A stretch of DNA of 52,325 bases from assembly GCA_946221495.1 (NCBI GenBank), contig CAMIFA010000012.1, positions 1 to 52,325 of the forward strand, read 5' to 3'. Source of the stretch: an uncultured cyanobacterium. Its GTDB lineage: Bacteria; Cyanobacteriota; Cyanobacteriia; Cyanobacteriales; Chroococcidiopsidaceae. Position 1 is the first letter of the stretch; the number at the start of each line of letters is the position of its first letter. The notes under the pieces are model-generated. The model had not been told where the DNA came from and searched no databases. It worked only from the letters and a program-made list of their open reading frames with translations. Shown here one piece after another: positions 51,525-52,325 of the stretch. Position numbers and translations under genes: made by a program.

Positions 51525-52294
51525 CCCAATAACCTTTCTAATTCATCCAAATCTGCCCGAATTTCAGCCTCTAAATCCCGCAACTTCTCCAAAATTACCT
51601 TGGGATGCTCATACTTCACTTCTGCATATTCAGTTTCTTTGTAACGATTAATCGATAAGTCATAGCCATTCGCCGCAATCTCTGCCTTCGGCACAAAAAA
51701 CGCCTTTTCCGTGCGCTCTATATCCCGCTCAATATTCCGATTGAGCCACCGTTCCAGCAAATCCGGTATGTCATTTTCTGCTACAGGCTGCCGCTTATCA
51801 TCCAGCGATAAACCATCGGCATCCATGTCATAAAACCAAACGCTATCGGTTCCCCCTACGCCCGTCTTCGTAAAAATCAACACCGCCGTAGATACACCTG
51901 CATAGGGCTTAAACACCCCTGACGGCATCGAAATTACCCCATCTAGCTTATGGTTTTCTACCAAAATTTCCCGAATTTTCTTGTGCGCCGTCGAGGAACC
52001 AAATAGCACCCCATCCGGCACAATCACCGCCGCTCGTCCCCCAATCTTTAATAAACGCAGTAAGAGAGCGACGAATAATAACTCGGTTTTGGTAGTCGAA
52101 ATAATTTTAGTGAGATCCTTGGCAATAGTAGATTTTTCTACCGAGCCTTTAAACGGTGGATTCGCTAAAACTAAAGTAAAAGACTCCGTAACTCCAGCAT
52201 GATCTTCCGAAAGAGAATCCCGCGCTTCGATTTTCGGGTCTTCAATGCCGTGCAGCATCAAGTTCATACTGCGTGCGATTCGTTGGTAGCTGAA
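51521..52294 (-). CDS. hsdM: Type I restriction-modification methyltransferase subunit M, 3' part
   Basis: About 258 C-terminal residues are visible. They include RIARSMNLMLHGI, motif IV LANPPF, GGRAAVIVPDGVLFGSS, LDGVISMPSGVFKPYAGVST and AAIANGYDLSINRYK-type sequence, ending in the coiled-coil tail ILEKLRDLEAEIRADLDELE. HsdM methylates adenine with SAM. The SAM-binding motif I is not in the window. Reading upstream, the frame meets TGA at 52295-52297 and again at 52304-52306, so the gene is either frameshifted or disrupted near the edge, or the last bases do not belong to it. Confidence 0.85.
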   Translation of the reverse strand, partial: FSYQRIARSMNLMLHGIEDPKIEARDSLSEDHAGVTESFTLVLANPPFKGSVEKSTIAKDLTKIISTTKTELLFVALLLRLLKIGGRAAVIVPDGVLFGSSTAHKKIREILVENHKLDGVISMPSGVFKPYAGVSTAVLIFTKTGVGGTDSVWFYDMDADGLSLDDKRQPVAENDIPDLLERWLNRNIERDIERTEKAFFVPKAEIAANGYDLSINRYKETEYAEVKYEHPKVILEKLRDLEAEIRADLDELERLLG

Positions 52295-52324
52295 TCACGG
52301 TAATCAGCCCGTACATAAGCTACC
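52285..52324. repeat. Short inverted repeat at the window edge
   Basis: GGTAGCT (52285-52291) and AGCTACC (52318-52324) enclose 26 bases exactly where the HsdM reading frame breaks off. It could be the end of an inserted element or an assembly feature. Confidence 0.4.
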
Positions 52325-52325
52325 C

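Overview
The window is cyanobacterial chromosomal DNA. It carries photosystem II proteins (PsbQ, Psb28), the NDH-1 subunit NdhL in the cyanobacterial order ndhL-DUF3007-trpA, a PAP/fibrillin protein, a tRNA-Leu(UAA) gene interrupted by a group I intron, and many GCGATCGC (HIP1) octamers. The genus cannot be fixed by eye. The many Uma2 genes, dispersed hairpin repeats and broken toxin-antitoxin modules suggest a large, plastic genome.

Left part (1-9360): after psbQ, a DCC thiol oxidoreductase and a Uma2 gene comes a signalling/redox block on the + strand. It holds a receiver / glutaredoxin-like / thioredoxin-reductase-like fusion (2644-4308), a Phd-PIN toxin-antitoxin pair, two tandem histidine kinases with cyclic-nucleotide-binding-like domains (5154-8075), an SDR dehydrogenase, and the decayed remains of a UBP-type zinc-finger gene (8886-9155). 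Both cysteine motifs of the reductase fusion are absent.

Middle part (9360-31680): a giant repetitive DUF4347 protein with 13 Ig-like repeats of exactly 91 residues fills 9360-15599. Housekeeping genes follow: PAP/fibrillin, mraY, moaB, psb28, dtd, a CobW-family metallochaperone, cysS, a Sua5/YrdC protein and larC. Small accessory genes lie among them: Uma2, an orphan YgiT zinc-finger antitoxin between direct repeats, a Vat-like acetyltransferase, two related lipoproteins, and an LPG-synthase-like membrane protein that seems to start at ATT.

Right-centre (31700-42900): a hypothetical gene and a tyrosine integrase lie beside the intron-containing trnL. Then come ndhL-DUF3007-trpA, a two-component pair whose kinase has arginine in place of the phospho-acceptor histidine, a PAS kinase, and a DinB / carboxymuconolactone-decarboxylase-like / aldo-keto reductase operon behind a transposase remnant.

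Right end (42900-52325, all minus strand): a scattered type I restriction-modification locus. hsdR is separated from hsdS by a Uma2 gene, a truncated PIN toxin with its antitoxin, a MITE-like element and a DEAD-box (DECD) helicase. The most unusual structure lies between hsdM and hsdS. Two small two-gene cassettes (111-aa protein + DUF2283; DUF4926 + DUF2283) are inserted there, and each is followed by an additional copy of the 3' end of hsdM, so the coiled-coil tail of HsdM occurs three times. The two extra copies are open 26-codon reading frames, and the last overlaps the hsdS start codon. The hsdM frame itself meets stop codons within the last 31 bases of the window.
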